From positions 1-7,381 of the forward strand of contig JAHCKF010000173.1 of assembly GCA_026125925.1 (NCBI GenBank): DNA of 7,381 bases, in the 5' to 3' direction. The translations under genes were made by a program, and so were the position numbers. This document shows, piece by piece, positions 1 through 5,420 of this stretch. Numbering within the stretch: position 1 is the stretch's first letter; each line of letters begins with the position of its first letter. A model generated the notes under the pieces. That model ran no database searches and had not been told where the DNA came from. It was given only the letters and a program-made list of their open reading frames with translations. The stretch is from Pseudolabrys sp. (GTDB lineage Bacteria; Pseudomonadota; Alphaproteobacteria; Rhizobiales; Xanthobacteraceae).

Positions 1-278
1 GGATTCCCGGGTTGAAGCTCGATGTGGCGGAGACTGCGATGGAGTACAACATCCAGCAGGTCGACCGCCGCATCTCCGCGCATAACTACCGTGCGCTGTG
101 GAAGGCCCAAGACACGCTACAGCGATTGGGCGTGATCAAGACGGTGTTCGATGTGAACAAGCACATTGAGCCGAAGTACATTCTCAACGTGATGAAGACT
201 AACCCGGAGCTGTTTGCCGATCTGAAGCCGATCCCGGACGATGTGGCGATCAAGCCGGGCTACGTGTTCAAGCCCTGA
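1..278 (+). CDS. ABC transporter substrate-binding protein, C-terminal fragment (probable NMT1/TauA-like)
   Basis: The open frame runs in from the left edge (codon phase starts at base 3) and ends at TGA 276-278, so only about 91 C-terminal residues are visible and the true start lies outside. The tail carries W-x(5)-LQRLGVIKTVFDVNKHIEPKY followed by a short helical stretch. That layout, a helix then 'GVIK..-D..K.I.P.Y', is typical of the end of periplasmic binding proteins for nitrate/sulfonate/taurine/thiamine-precursor ABC importers. If so, the protein captures a small solute in the periplasm and passes it to an ATP-driven permease encoded upstream. No ligand-binding residues fall in this fragment, so the substrate is unknown and the family call rests on a short C-terminal pattern. 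A strong hairpin directly after the stop suggests this is the last gene of its transcript. Confidence 0.6.
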   Translation, partial: IPGLKLDVAETAMEYNIQQVDRRISAHNYRALWKAQDTLQRLGVIKTVFDVNKHIEPKYILNVMKTNPELFADLKPIPDDVAIKPGYVFKP

Positions 279-285
279 CACGGAA

Positions 286-316
286 TTGCCGCGCACCTGA
301 GACCGGTGCGCGGCAA
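286..316 (+). terminator. Hairpin terminator after the ABC substrate-binding gene
   Basis: A perfect 12-bp inverted repeat (TTGCCGCGCACC at 286-297 and GGTGCGCGGCAA at 305-316) encloses a 7-base loop and begins 7 bases after the TGA stop. The stem is strongly GC-rich. The downstream bases (CCATTCCCC) contain no real T-run, so it may terminate only partly, or protect the 3' end. It separates the left-edge gene from the AhpD-like gene. Confidence 0.6.
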
Positions 317-483
317 CCATTCCCCGTTCGCAAGATACATTTCGGCGCGACGCCCGGCAAACGGGGGTGGCGCCGTTTTCAATGGCGCCCGCACGCGGTC
401 CGGATGTCTCGCGATTCGCGTCGCTGCGCGGTCGCCGCTATGCTCGCGGCCTGACCGCCATCCGCAAATGCGAGACCCCGATC

Positions 484-879
484 ATGAGCAAGCCGAATCC
501 GATCGAATACGCCGATGCTCCGCCGGAAGTCCGCGCCGTGTTCGACGACATCAAGTCGTCGCGCAACGTGCCCGACGTCAATAATTTCTGGAAATATCTC
601 GCCAACGATCCGAAGACGCTGAAGCGCACCTGGGAGAGCGTCAAGGAGATCATGGCGCCCGGCGCGCTCGATCCGCTGGTCAAGGAAATGATTTATGTCG
701 CCGTCAGCGTCACCAATAGCTGCGGCTACTGCATCGCCAGCCACAGCGCCGCGGCGGAGAAGGCTGGCATGACGCCGGCGATGTTCGGCGAACTGATGGC
801 CGTCGTCGGCATGGCCAACGAGACCAACCGGCTGGTGAATGGCTACCGGGTGCCGATCGACGCGGCGTTTGAAAAATAG
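484..879 (+). CDS. AhpD-like / carboxymuconolactone decarboxylase family protein
   Basis: This is a 131-residue single-domain CMD protein. The all-helical domain covers nearly the whole chain, with the signature motif near its middle: C80-G-Y-C83-I-A-S-H87. Glu68 lies 12 residues before the first Cys. The Glu/Cys/Cys/His spacing matches the active site of the AhpD alkylhydroperoxidase family, where the vicinal cysteines reduce peroxides or act as a disulfide relay. True gamma-carboxymuconolactone decarboxylases lack the CxxC pair, so a thiol-peroxidase or disulfide-reductase role fits better than ring-cleavage metabolism. Tyr82 sits where AhpD has an active-site His. The ATG at 484 is chosen because the family fold begins about there. 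In-frame GTG/ATG codons further upstream would add an Arg-rich tail unlike the family, although the ribosome site before 484 is weak (GCGAGA, 470-475). A flanking hairpin suggests a single-gene transcript. Confidence 0.9.
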   Translation: MSKPNPIEYADAPPEVRAVFDDIKSSRNVPDVNNFWKYLANDPKTLKRTWESVKEIMAPGALDPLVKEMIYVAVSVTNSCGYCIASHSAAAEKAGMTPAMFGELMAVVGMANETNRLVNGYRVPIDAAFEK

Positions 880-893
880 GACGCGCCTGAGTT

Positions 894-920
894 CTCCGTC
901 CGGCGCTGCCGGTGACGGAG
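894..920 (+). terminator. Hairpin after the AhpD-like gene
   Basis: CTCCGTC (894-900) pairs with GACGGAG (914-920). Inside it CGGC (901-904) pairs with GCCG (908-911) around a GCT loop, leaving a 2-base bulge. The structure starts 14 bases after the TAG stop. There is no following T-run (TAAGCC), so it is a possible weak terminator or 3'-end stabiliser between the AhpD-like gene and fpr. Confidence 0.4.
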
Positions 921-958
921 TAAGCCATGCAAAGTCGCGCCGCGCCCCTGCACCCCTG

Positions 959-975
959 ATGGTGCATTGCAGCAT
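959..975. promoter_or_regulatory. Operator-like palindrome upstream of fpr
   Basis: The 17-base site ATGGTGCATTGCAGCAT is symmetric about its central T except for one G/G pair, so seven of eight half-site positions match (ATG-N-TGCA / TGCA-N-CAT). It lies in the 167-base gap between the AhpD-like gene and fpr, about 72 bases before the fpr ATG, beside the only A/T-rich stretch of the gap (974-980). It could be a repressor or activator site for fpr. No regulator can be named, and chance remains possible. Confidence 0.3.
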
Positions 976-1011
976 ATTTTCGGCTATGCACGGCCCTCCG
1001 CCGGTCCCGGC

Positions 1012-1050
1012 GGGGAACGTCCTTCAATGCCGGAACCGGACCTGGAATGA
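1012..1050 (+). other. Possible 7-codon leader ORF translationally coupled to fpr
   Basis: A GGGGAA Shine-Dalgarno-like stretch (1012-1017) sits 9 bases before an ATG at 1027. That ATG opens a mini-ORF (Met-Pro-Glu-Pro-Asp-Leu-Glu) whose TGA (1048-1050) overlaps the fpr ATG (1047-1049) as ATGA. The fpr start itself has only a poor purine stretch (CTGGA) next to it. Ribosomes finishing the mini-ORF could therefore restart on fpr. The peptide is too short to judge by codon use and is not in frame with fpr, so this is an inference from spacing alone. Confidence 0.25.
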
Positions 1051-1820
1051 GCGCCTTCAATCAAGAGCAAGTGCTGTCCGTTCGTCATTGGACCGATTCG
1101 CTGTTCAGCTTCACCACCACCCGCGACCCCGGGTTTCGCTTCGTCTCCGGCCAGTTCACGATGATGGGCCTCGAGGTCGAGGGCCGCCCCTTGCTGCGTG
1201 CCTACAGCATGGCGAGCGCCAACCACGAAGACCGCCTCGAATTCTTCAGCATCAAGGTGGCGGACGGGCCGCTGACCTCGCGGCTGCAGAACATCCGCGA
1301 GGGCGACACCGTTCTCGTCGGCCGCAAGGCAACCGGCACTTTGATCGCCGACAACCTGCTGCCGGGCCGCCGCCTGCTGCTCTTGTCCACCGGCACGGGC
1401 CTCGCGCCCTTCGCCAGCGTCATCAAGGACCCGGACATCTACGACCGCTTCGAGCAGATCGTTCTCGTCCATGGCTGCCGGCAGGTCGCCGAGCTCGCTT
1501 ACGGCGAGAAGCTGGTCGAGACCCTGCGCGCCGACGAAAATTTCGGCGAGCTCATATCGAGCCAACTCGTCTATTACCCCACGGCGACGCGCGAACCGTT
1601 CCGCAACCGCGGCCGCATCACCGATCTGATCGACAGCGGCCGGCTGTTCGCCGATATCGGCCAGGCGGCGCTCGACATCGCACAGGACCGCGTGATGCTG
1701 TGCGGCAGCCCGAGCATGCTCGCCGACCTGCGCACGTCGTTCCAGACGCGCGGCTTCACCGAGGGCAGCAGTAACACGCCCGGCCATTTCGTCATCGAAA
1801 AGGCCTTTGTCGAGCGCTAA
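1047..1820 (+). CDS. fpr: Ferredoxin/flavodoxin-NADP(+) reductase, bacterial subclass I
   Basis: This 257-residue FAD flavoenzyme moves electrons between NADPH and ferredoxin or flavodoxin in the cytoplasm. The N-terminal FAD-binding barrel (about 1-100) holds RAYSMAS (51-57), the R-x-Y-S flavin motif. The NADP-binding half (about 105-257) holds STGTGLAPF (114-122), the pyrophosphate loop, and CGSPSML (219-225) near the nicotinamide pocket. The chain ends in AFVER, with Phe254 expected over the flavin ring. This is the short tail of Azotobacter-type bacterial FPRs rather than the C-terminal Tyr of plastid enzymes. Length and all motifs are intact. In related bacteria FPR supplies reduced ferredoxin/flavodoxin for oxidative-stress defence, Fe-S work or monooxygenases. 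Its stop codon overlaps the stop of the convergent SDR gene. An upstream palindrome and a mini-ORF may control it. Confidence 0.94.
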   Translation: MSAFNQEQVLSVRHWTDSLFSFTTTRDPGFRFVSGQFTMMGLEVEGRPLLRAYSMASANHEDRLEFFSIKVADGPLTSRLQNIREGDTVLVGRKATGTLIADNLLPGRRLLLLSTGTGLAPFASVIKDPDIYDRFEQIVLVHGCRQVAELAYGEKLVETLRADENFGELISSQLVYYPTATREPFRNRGRITDLIDSGRLFADIGQAALDIAQDRVMLCGSPSMLADLRTSFQTRGFTEGSSNTPGHFVIEKAFVER

Positions 1821-2617
1821 TCGCAGCGCGCCGTCATGCCGCCGTCGACCACGATCTCGGTGCCGGTGACGAAACGCGCTTCGTCCGAGGCCAGATACAG
1901 CGCGGCATTGGCGGTGTCGCGGCCGTCGCCCATGAAGCCGATCGGGATGCGCGCCAGCCGCTGCTTCAGCAGCGCCTCGACGTCGCCGCCGGCGCGCTGC
2001 TTGGCGAGGCGGCCCTCCACCATCGGCGTGTGCAATTGCCCCGGAACGACGGTGTTCACGCGGATGCCCTTCTTGGCATATTGCACGGCGACGACGCGCG
2101 ACATCTGAATGATGCCGGCCTTGGTCGCCGCATAGGCGACCTGCGCGGCGCCGGTGTAGCGAAGGCCCGAGGTCGAGGCGAGATTGACCACCGCGCCTTT
2201 GCCTTGCGCTTCCATCACCGGCAGCACGTGCTTGAGCGTGAGGAACACGCTCTTCAGGTTGAAATCGACCTGCGCGTCCCAGACTTCTTCCGACATCTCG
2301 ACCGGGCCGCCGGCCGCCGAGCCGCCGACATTGTTGACGAGAATGTCGATGCGGCCGAAGCGCGCCGCGCAGGCGTCCGCTGCGGCCTTCACCGACGCAC
2401 TGTCGGTCACGTCGCATGACACCACTTCGATCTCGCCGCCCGCGGCCTTGACGCGTTCGACTGTTTCGGCGGTGGCGTCGAGATTGCGATCAAGCGCGAA
2501 AACCTTGGCGCCTTCCTCGGCGAAGCGCACGCAGATGGCACGGCCATTGCCCCAGCCGGGCCCGACCGAGCCGGCGCCGGTGACGATCGCGACACGATCC
2601 TGCAAGCGTCCGGCCAT
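1817..2617 (-). CDS. SDR family NAD(P)-dependent oxidoreductase
   Basis: This 266-residue classical short-chain dehydrogenase/reductase interconverts an alcohol and a ketone using a nicotinamide cofactor. The Rossmann start is IVTGAGSVGPGWGNGRA (11-27), a glycine motif lengthened by a few residues compared with the usual TGxxxGxG. Asp43 at the end of strand beta-2 points to NAD(H) preference. Further motifs are NNVGG (95-99), Asn120, the catalytic serine (Ser148, or possibly Ser150), Tyr162-x3-Lys166 (YAATK) and the VPGQLHTPM loop (191-199). The end, TGTEIVVDGGMT, is typical. AGAGGAG at 2624-2630 lies 6 bases before the ATG and confirms the start. The gene begins 16 bases after the lactone hydrolase stop, so the two are almost surely cotranscribed and may act on the same substrate or product. 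It is the last gene of the unit. Its stop overlaps that of fpr. The substrate is not predictable. Confidence 0.94.
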   Translation of the reverse strand: MAGRLQDRVAIVTGAGSVGPGWGNGRAICVRFAEEGAKVFALDRNLDATAETVERVKAAGGEIEVVSCDVTDSASVKAAADACAARFGRIDILVNNVGGSAAGGPVEMSEEVWDAQVDFNLKSVFLTLKHVLPVMEAQGKGAVVNLASTSGLRYTGAAQVAYAATKAGIIQMSRVVAVQYAKKGIRVNTVVPGQLHTPMVEGRLAKQRAGGDVEALLKQRLARIPIGFMGDGRDTANAALYLASDEARFVTGTEIVVDGGMTARCD

Positions 2618-2623
2618 GGTCGG

Positions 2624-2630
2624 CTCCTCT
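2624..2630 (-). promoter_or_regulatory. Ribosome binding site of the SDR gene
   Basis: On the minus strand AGAGGAG ends 6 bases before the ATG at 2617, inside the 16-base gap after the hydrolase stop. It fixes the SDR start and suggests independent initiation within the operon mRNA. Confidence 0.75.
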
Positions 2631-2633
2631 GGG

Positions 2634-3524
2634 TTAGTCGAGCGGTGCGAATTGATAGAAACGCTGCGGGTTGTCCACCATCAGCGCCTGCAAGACCTGC
2701 GGCGCCGGCGCGATGCCGGCGAGGAGATCGACGAGGTCGCCGTCGTCCGGAATCGGCGGCTGGTGATTGGGATGCGGCCAATCGGTGCCCCACACGGCGC
2801 GTTCGCCGAACTCGGCCACCAGTTTGCGCGCGAACGGCACGGCATCGGCGTAAGGCGGTCCGGTCCGGCTGGCGCGGTCGCAGCCGCTGACCTTCACCCA
2901 GATGTTGCGGTCGTCGAGCAGGCGCAGCAGGTTCTGGAACGCGGGTTGCGTCAGGCCGAGCGCGGCATCGATGCGGCCCATGTGGTCGATGATGACGCGC
3001 GCCGGCGAGCGGCGGATCGCGGCGGCGTAGTCGCCGATCAGTTCCGGCTCCATGTGGATCTGCAAATGCCAGCCGATATCGGCGAGCCGCTTGCCGAAGG
3101 TGATGACGTCGTCGATCGGCGCTGCCCGGTCGAGGTGCTTCATGAAATGAAAGCGCGCGCCGCAAAAGCCGGCGATGCCTAACCGCTTCAGCTCGGCATC
3201 GGAAACATCGAGCGGCACCAGCGCTTCGGCGCGATAGCGGCCGGGCCGGGCGGCGAGGGCGTCGAGCGTGACGCTCTGATCGGTACCGTGCATGGCGGTG
3301 TGCACGATGACGCCGCGCTCGATGCCGAGCAGGTCGTGCAGGGCGAACAGCGCTTCCTTCGGCGCGTCGGCGGGAATGGTCTTGCGGCCGGCGGCAAAGG
3401 GGAAGCGGCTGCCCGGGCCGACGATGTGGAAATGCGCGTCGCAGGCGCCTCGCGGCAGTTTCAGCGCCGGTTTGCGCGGATGGGGGTTATGCGTTGGTGG
3501 CGCCGCGGCGGGTTTGTCCGGCAT
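2634..3524 (-). CDS. Amidohydrolase-fold lactone hydrolase, LigI/2-pyrone-4,6-dicarboxylate hydrolase-like (COG3618)
   Basis: This 296-residue TIM-barrel hydrolase resembles LigI, which opens the lactone ring of 2-pyrone-4,6-dicarboxylate in lignin-aromatic catabolism. After a Pro-rich N-tail (1-25) come DAHFHIVGPGSRFPF (29-43) with His31 and His33 on the first barrel strand, GTDQSVTLDAL (80-90), ARFHFMKHL (123-131), the IIDHMGR strand (178-184) with His181, WVKVSGCDR (209-217) with Arg217, and WGTDWPHPN (245-253) with the catalytic Asp248. The C-terminal IPDDG and NPQRFY segments also match the LigI group. From memory of LigI, an Arg after the RF-x-F motif and a Tyr on the next strand appear here as His130 and His157, so the substrate may be another lactone or carboxylate. 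The gene follows the GST by 9 bases and precedes the SDR by 16. The start has no clear ribosome site and may rely on coupling to the GST stop. Confidence 0.9.
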   Translation of the reverse strand: MPDKPAAAPPTHNPHPRKPALKLPRGACDAHFHIVGPGSRFPFAAGRKTIPADAPKEALFALHDLLGIERGVIVHTAMHGTDQSVTLDALAARPGRYRAEALVPLDVSDAELKRLGIAGFCGARFHFMKHLDRAAPIDDVITFGKRLADIGWHLQIHMEPELIGDYAAAIRRSPARVIIDHMGRIDAALGLTQPAFQNLLRLLDDRNIWVKVSGCDRASRTGPPYADAVPFARKLVAEFGERAVWGTDWPHPNHQPPIPDDGDLVDLLAGIAPAPQVLQALMVDNPQRFYQFAPLD

Positions 3525-3533
3525 CGTGTGCGC

Positions 3534-4160
3534 TCACGTCGCCGGAATGCGGGTGCGGCCGACGGCGGGCTCGTGCTCGGCATAGGCGGCGAGCCATCTC
3601 ACGAGCTGCGGATGTTCGTCGCGCCAGGCGACCGGTTTGCGCCAGTCGAGATAGCCCAGCGCGCAGGTCAGGCTGATGCTGACGATATCCGTCCGGTCGG
3701 GCGGCGGCGGCGCGGCTTCGAAGGTTACGAGCGCGCGCGCGATCTTGCCGCGCTGGTGCTTCAGCCAGCGCTCGGAGAACGTCGCGGGGTCGCGAAAACG
3801 GCCTTCATAGACCATGAGGAGCCCGGCGTCGGTGATGCCGTCGGCGAGCACGGCGCGGCTCAGCGTCGTGTAGCGCTCGAGACCGGAGGGCGGCACCAAT
3901 CGGCTGCTGCCGGCGAGCTCCTGCAGGAACTCGATGATGACGCGGCTGTCGAAGATCGCCGTTCCGTCGGCGAGCAGAAGGCAGGGCAGCTTCCCGAGTG
4001 GGTTCTGCTGCCGCAGCGTGTCGTTTTCATCGAGCGTATCGGCGGGCACGATGGTGACGCGGCCGGTAAGCCCCAGCACGTCGATCGCCATGCGCACCTT
4101 GCGGCCGAAGGGCGAGGTGAGCGTCGAGCGTAGCGTGAATGTTTCGGTCGGCGGCAGCAT
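3534..4160 (-). CDS. Glutathione S-transferase family protein
   Basis: This is a 208-residue cytosolic GST. The thioredoxin-like N-terminal domain (about 8-82) contains TSPFGRKVRM (15-24), with Ser16 the likely glutathione-activating residue. It also has NPLGKLPCL (53-61), with the conserved cis-Pro, and FDSRVIIEFL (70-79), where Asp71-Ser72 bind the gamma-glutamyl part of glutathione. The all-helical C-terminal domain (about 95-205) ends with the GYLDWR segment (169-174) common in proteobacterial GSTs. In catabolic gene sets such enzymes perform glutathione-dependent isomerisation, ether cleavage or dehalogenation. Here the pairing with a lactonase and an SDR suggests substrate processing rather than general detoxification, but this is context inference. 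The gene lies 9 bases upstream of the hydrolase start. No strong ribosome site is visible before the ATG, and the eight residues before the first strand are somewhat longer than usual. Confidence 0.9.
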   Translation of the reverse strand: MLPPTETFTLRSTLTSPFGRKVRMAIDVLGLTGRVTIVPADTLDENDTLRQQNPLGKLPCLLLADGTAIFDSRVIIEFLQELAGSSRLVPPSGLERYTTLSRAVLADGITDAGLLMVYEGRFRDPATFSERWLKHQRGKIARALVTFEAAPPPPDRTDIVSISLTCALGYLDWRKPVAWRDEHPQLVRWLAAYAEHEPAVGRTRIPAT

Positions 4161-4208
4161 CGATCGACGCGATACTCGGCAGAATGGAAAAGGCGCGGCC
4201 CGATGAAT

Positions 4209-4234
4209 GGGTCCGGCGATCGCACGCCGGACCC
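4209..4234 (-). terminator. Hairpin between the Bug/TctC gene and the GST
   Basis: A perfect 10-bp inverted repeat (GGGTCCGGCG 4209-4218, CGCCGGACCC 4225-4234) with a 6-base loop starts 22 bases past the Bug stop on the minus strand. No T-run follows (ATTCATCGGG). It could terminate partly, giving more binding protein than enzyme transcript, or stabilise the 3' end of the Bug message. The three downstream genes may then depend on read-through or on their own promoter in 4161-4208. Confidence 0.45.
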
Positions 4235-4256
4235 GTCGATCGACGCCGCAAGCGCG

Positions 4257-5222
4257 TCAGAGGTTGGTCTTAACGCCGGCTTCCTTGATGACGTCCGCCC
4301 ACTTCTTGGTGTCGCTCTCGATGAAGGCGCGGAATTCGTCCGGCGTGTTGCCGACCAGGATGGCGCCCTGGCTCGACAGCTTTTCGATGACGGTCGGATC
4401 CTTCATTGCCTCGACCGCGGCCTTGTTGAGCTTGGCGATGATGTCCGGCGGCGTCTTGGCCGGTGCGACCATGCCGTACCAGTTCTCGGTGAGCAGGCCT
4501 GGCAGGCCGGCTTCCGCCGTGGTGGGGACATCGGGAGCGCTCGGGGCGCGCTTCTCGGCGCCGATGGCGATCGGCCGCAGCTTGCCGGCCTTCACCTGCG
4601 GCAGCAGCACCGGCAGATCGAGGAACACCATCTGCACCTGCTGCCCCAGCAGGTCGTTCACCGCCGGCGCGGCGCCGCGATAAGGCACGTGTACGATGTC
4701 AATCTTGGCCTTGAGCTTGAGCAGTTCACCGGCCAGATGCGGCAGGCTGCCGGGACCGGACGAGGCGAAATTGAGCTTGCCGGGCTGCGACTTCGCCAGC
4801 GCGATCAATTCGCTCATGTTGTTGGCCTTGACGCTCGTTGCGACGACCAGCATCTCGGGCACCTTGGCCACAAGGGTCACCGGCGCCAGATCCTTGAGCG
4901 TCTCGTAGGCGACCTTTTCCATGTGCGGGCTGATCGCCAGCGCGCCGGCGCTGGAAATCGCGATGGTGTAGCCGTCGGGCTTGGCCATGGCGACCGCATT
5001 GGTGCCGAGGACGCCGCCCTGGCCGCCGCGGTTCTCGATCACGATCGTCTGCTTGAGGATTTCCGACATGCGTTGGCTGACGACGCGGGCGATGACGTCG
5101 TTCGGCCCGCCGGCCGGGAACGGCACGATCAGCTTGATGGACCGGTCGGGAAAATCCTGCGCGGATACGATTGAAGTGGACAGCAGCGTTAAAATGGCTG
5201 CGAAAAGGACACGAAGGCCCAT
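4257..5222 (-). CDS. Bug/TctC family tripartite tricarboxylate transporter substrate-binding protein
   Basis: This is a 321-residue periplasmic solute-binding protein. A Sec signal peptide (MGLRVLFAAILTLLSTSIVSA, cleavage expected after Ala21) precedes the mature start QDFPDRSIKLIVPFPAGG, the usual Bug opening. Other family marks are VIENRGGQGGVLG (61-73), KPDGYTI (81-87), SSGPGSLPHLAGELLK (154-169) and HVPYRGAAPA (178-187), the last two lining the ligand cleft. Bug proteins bind carboxylates, often through water-mediated contacts, and work with TctA/TctB membrane subunits, which are absent here. An in-frame ATG 51 bases upstream would give a hydrophilic 17-residue extension before the signal peptide. 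It is rejected because GGAGGAG at 5232-5238 lies 9 bases before the 5222 ATG. Downstream lactonase, SDR and GST genes suggest the bound acid is their substrate, though Bug substrates are hard to predict. Confidence 0.94.
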   Translation of the reverse strand: MGLRVLFAAILTLLSTSIVSAQDFPDRSIKLIVPFPAGGPNDVIARVVSQRMSEILKQTIVIENRGGQGGVLGTNAVAMAKPDGYTIAISSAGALAISPHMEKVAYETLKDLAPVTLVAKVPEMLVVATSVKANNMSELIALAKSQPGKLNFASSGPGSLPHLAGELLKLKAKIDIVHVPYRGAAPAVNDLLGQQVQMVFLDLPVLLPQVKAGKLRPIAIGAEKRAPSAPDVPTTAEAGLPGLLTENWYGMVAPAKTPPDIIAKLNKAAVEAMKDPTVIEKLSSQGAILVGNTPDEFRAFIESDTKKWADVIKEAGVKTNL

Positions 5223-5231
5223 TGCGGCGTT

Positions 5232-5238
5232 CTCCTCC
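5232..5238 (-). promoter_or_regulatory. Ribosome binding site deciding the Bug/TctC start
   Basis: GGAGGAG on the minus strand ends 9 bases before the ATG at 5222. It lies inside the longer reading frame that opens at 5273, so it favours the shorter product that begins directly with a signal peptide. Confidence 0.8.
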
Positions 5239-5293
5239 GTAACTTGTTGTTCGTTTGTGCGTTGCGCTGCCACCGGATGGCGACGGCTTGCCT

Positions 5294-5316
5294 GACGAGG
5301 AAGATGTTTCTTCGTC
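5294..5316. repeat. Inverted repeat in the leader of the Bug/TctC gene
   Basis: GACGAGGAAG (5294-5303) and TTTCTTCGTC (5307-5316) flank ATG and match at 8 of 10 positions. In plus-strand RNA the other two are G-U pairs. In the Bug mRNA strand they become A/C mismatches, so a DNA-level binding site is at least as likely as an RNA hairpin. It lies 72-94 bases upstream of the Bug start codon. Confidence 0.25.
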
Positions 5317-5351
5317 GCCGAAAGCCTAGCCCGGCGCCGCCGGCGATAGAA

Positions 5352-5370
5352 GTTGGCAACCGATACTATC
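5352..5370. promoter_or_regulatory. Twin 9-bp palindromes, possible LysR operator upstream of the Bug/TctC gene
   Basis: GTTGGCAAC (5352-5360) and GATACTATC (5362-5370) are each perfectly symmetric about a central base, and their centres are 10 bp apart, one helical turn. A GATAG at 5345-5349 also mirrors the CTATC half. The site lies 130-150 bases upstream of the Bug start, where a LysR activator could sit ahead of a promoter near 5290-5330. No convincing -35/-10 pair could be picked out. The assignment to the upstream LysR gene product is inference. Confidence 0.3.
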
Positions 5371-5386
5371 TCGGCATGACGTCCGG

Positions 5387-5404
5387 CGCCCGGTTTTACG
5401 GGCG
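5387..5404 (-). terminator. Small hairpin after lysR
   Basis: CGCCCG (5387-5392) and CGGGCG (5399-5404) form a 6-bp stem around an A/T-rich 6-base loop, 16 bases past the lysR stop on the minus strand. There is no T-run after it, so termination is uncertain and lysR may read through into the Bug gene. Confidence 0.25.
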
Positions 5405-5420
5405 AGGGGACGCGGCAGCT

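Noticed and set aside
359..378. Small hairpin AAACGG/CCGTTT and twin TGGCGCC hexamers at 368-374 and 383-389
   Set aside because: Short stems in very GC-rich DNA away from a gene end; no function can be supported.
367..483. 39-residue N-terminal extension of the AhpD-like protein from a GTG at 367
   Set aside because: Arg-rich, unlike the family, and the CMD domain is complete from the ATG at 484.
839..1774. 311-residue plus-strand frame overlapping fpr
   Set aside because: Low-complexity Arg/Pro-rich translation in another frame of fpr, which itself has all family motifs.
984..2417. Long 477-residue minus-strand frame across fpr and the SDR
   Set aside because: Its sequence is Arg/Ala/Gly-rich with no domain and overlaps two well-supported genes; it is a high-GC shadow frame.
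3288..4133. 281-residue plus-strand frame opposite the GST and hydrolase
   Set aside because: Antisense shadow with Arg/Gly/Ala bias and no recognisable domain.
1817..4160. Lignin beta-aryl-ether (LigD/LigF/LigG-type) degradation operon
   Set aside because: GST and SDR classes match only at superfamily level, and no etherase-specific features can be read; kept only as an analogy.
4203..5174. 323-residue plus-strand frame opposite the Bug gene
   Set aside because: His/Arg/Leu-rich antisense shadow; the minus-strand Bug protein has a signal peptide, ribosome site and family motifs.
5223..5273. 17-residue N-terminal extension of the Bug protein
   Set aside because: It would put a hydrophilic stretch before the signal peptide and includes the strong GGAGGAG ribosome site of the 5222 start.
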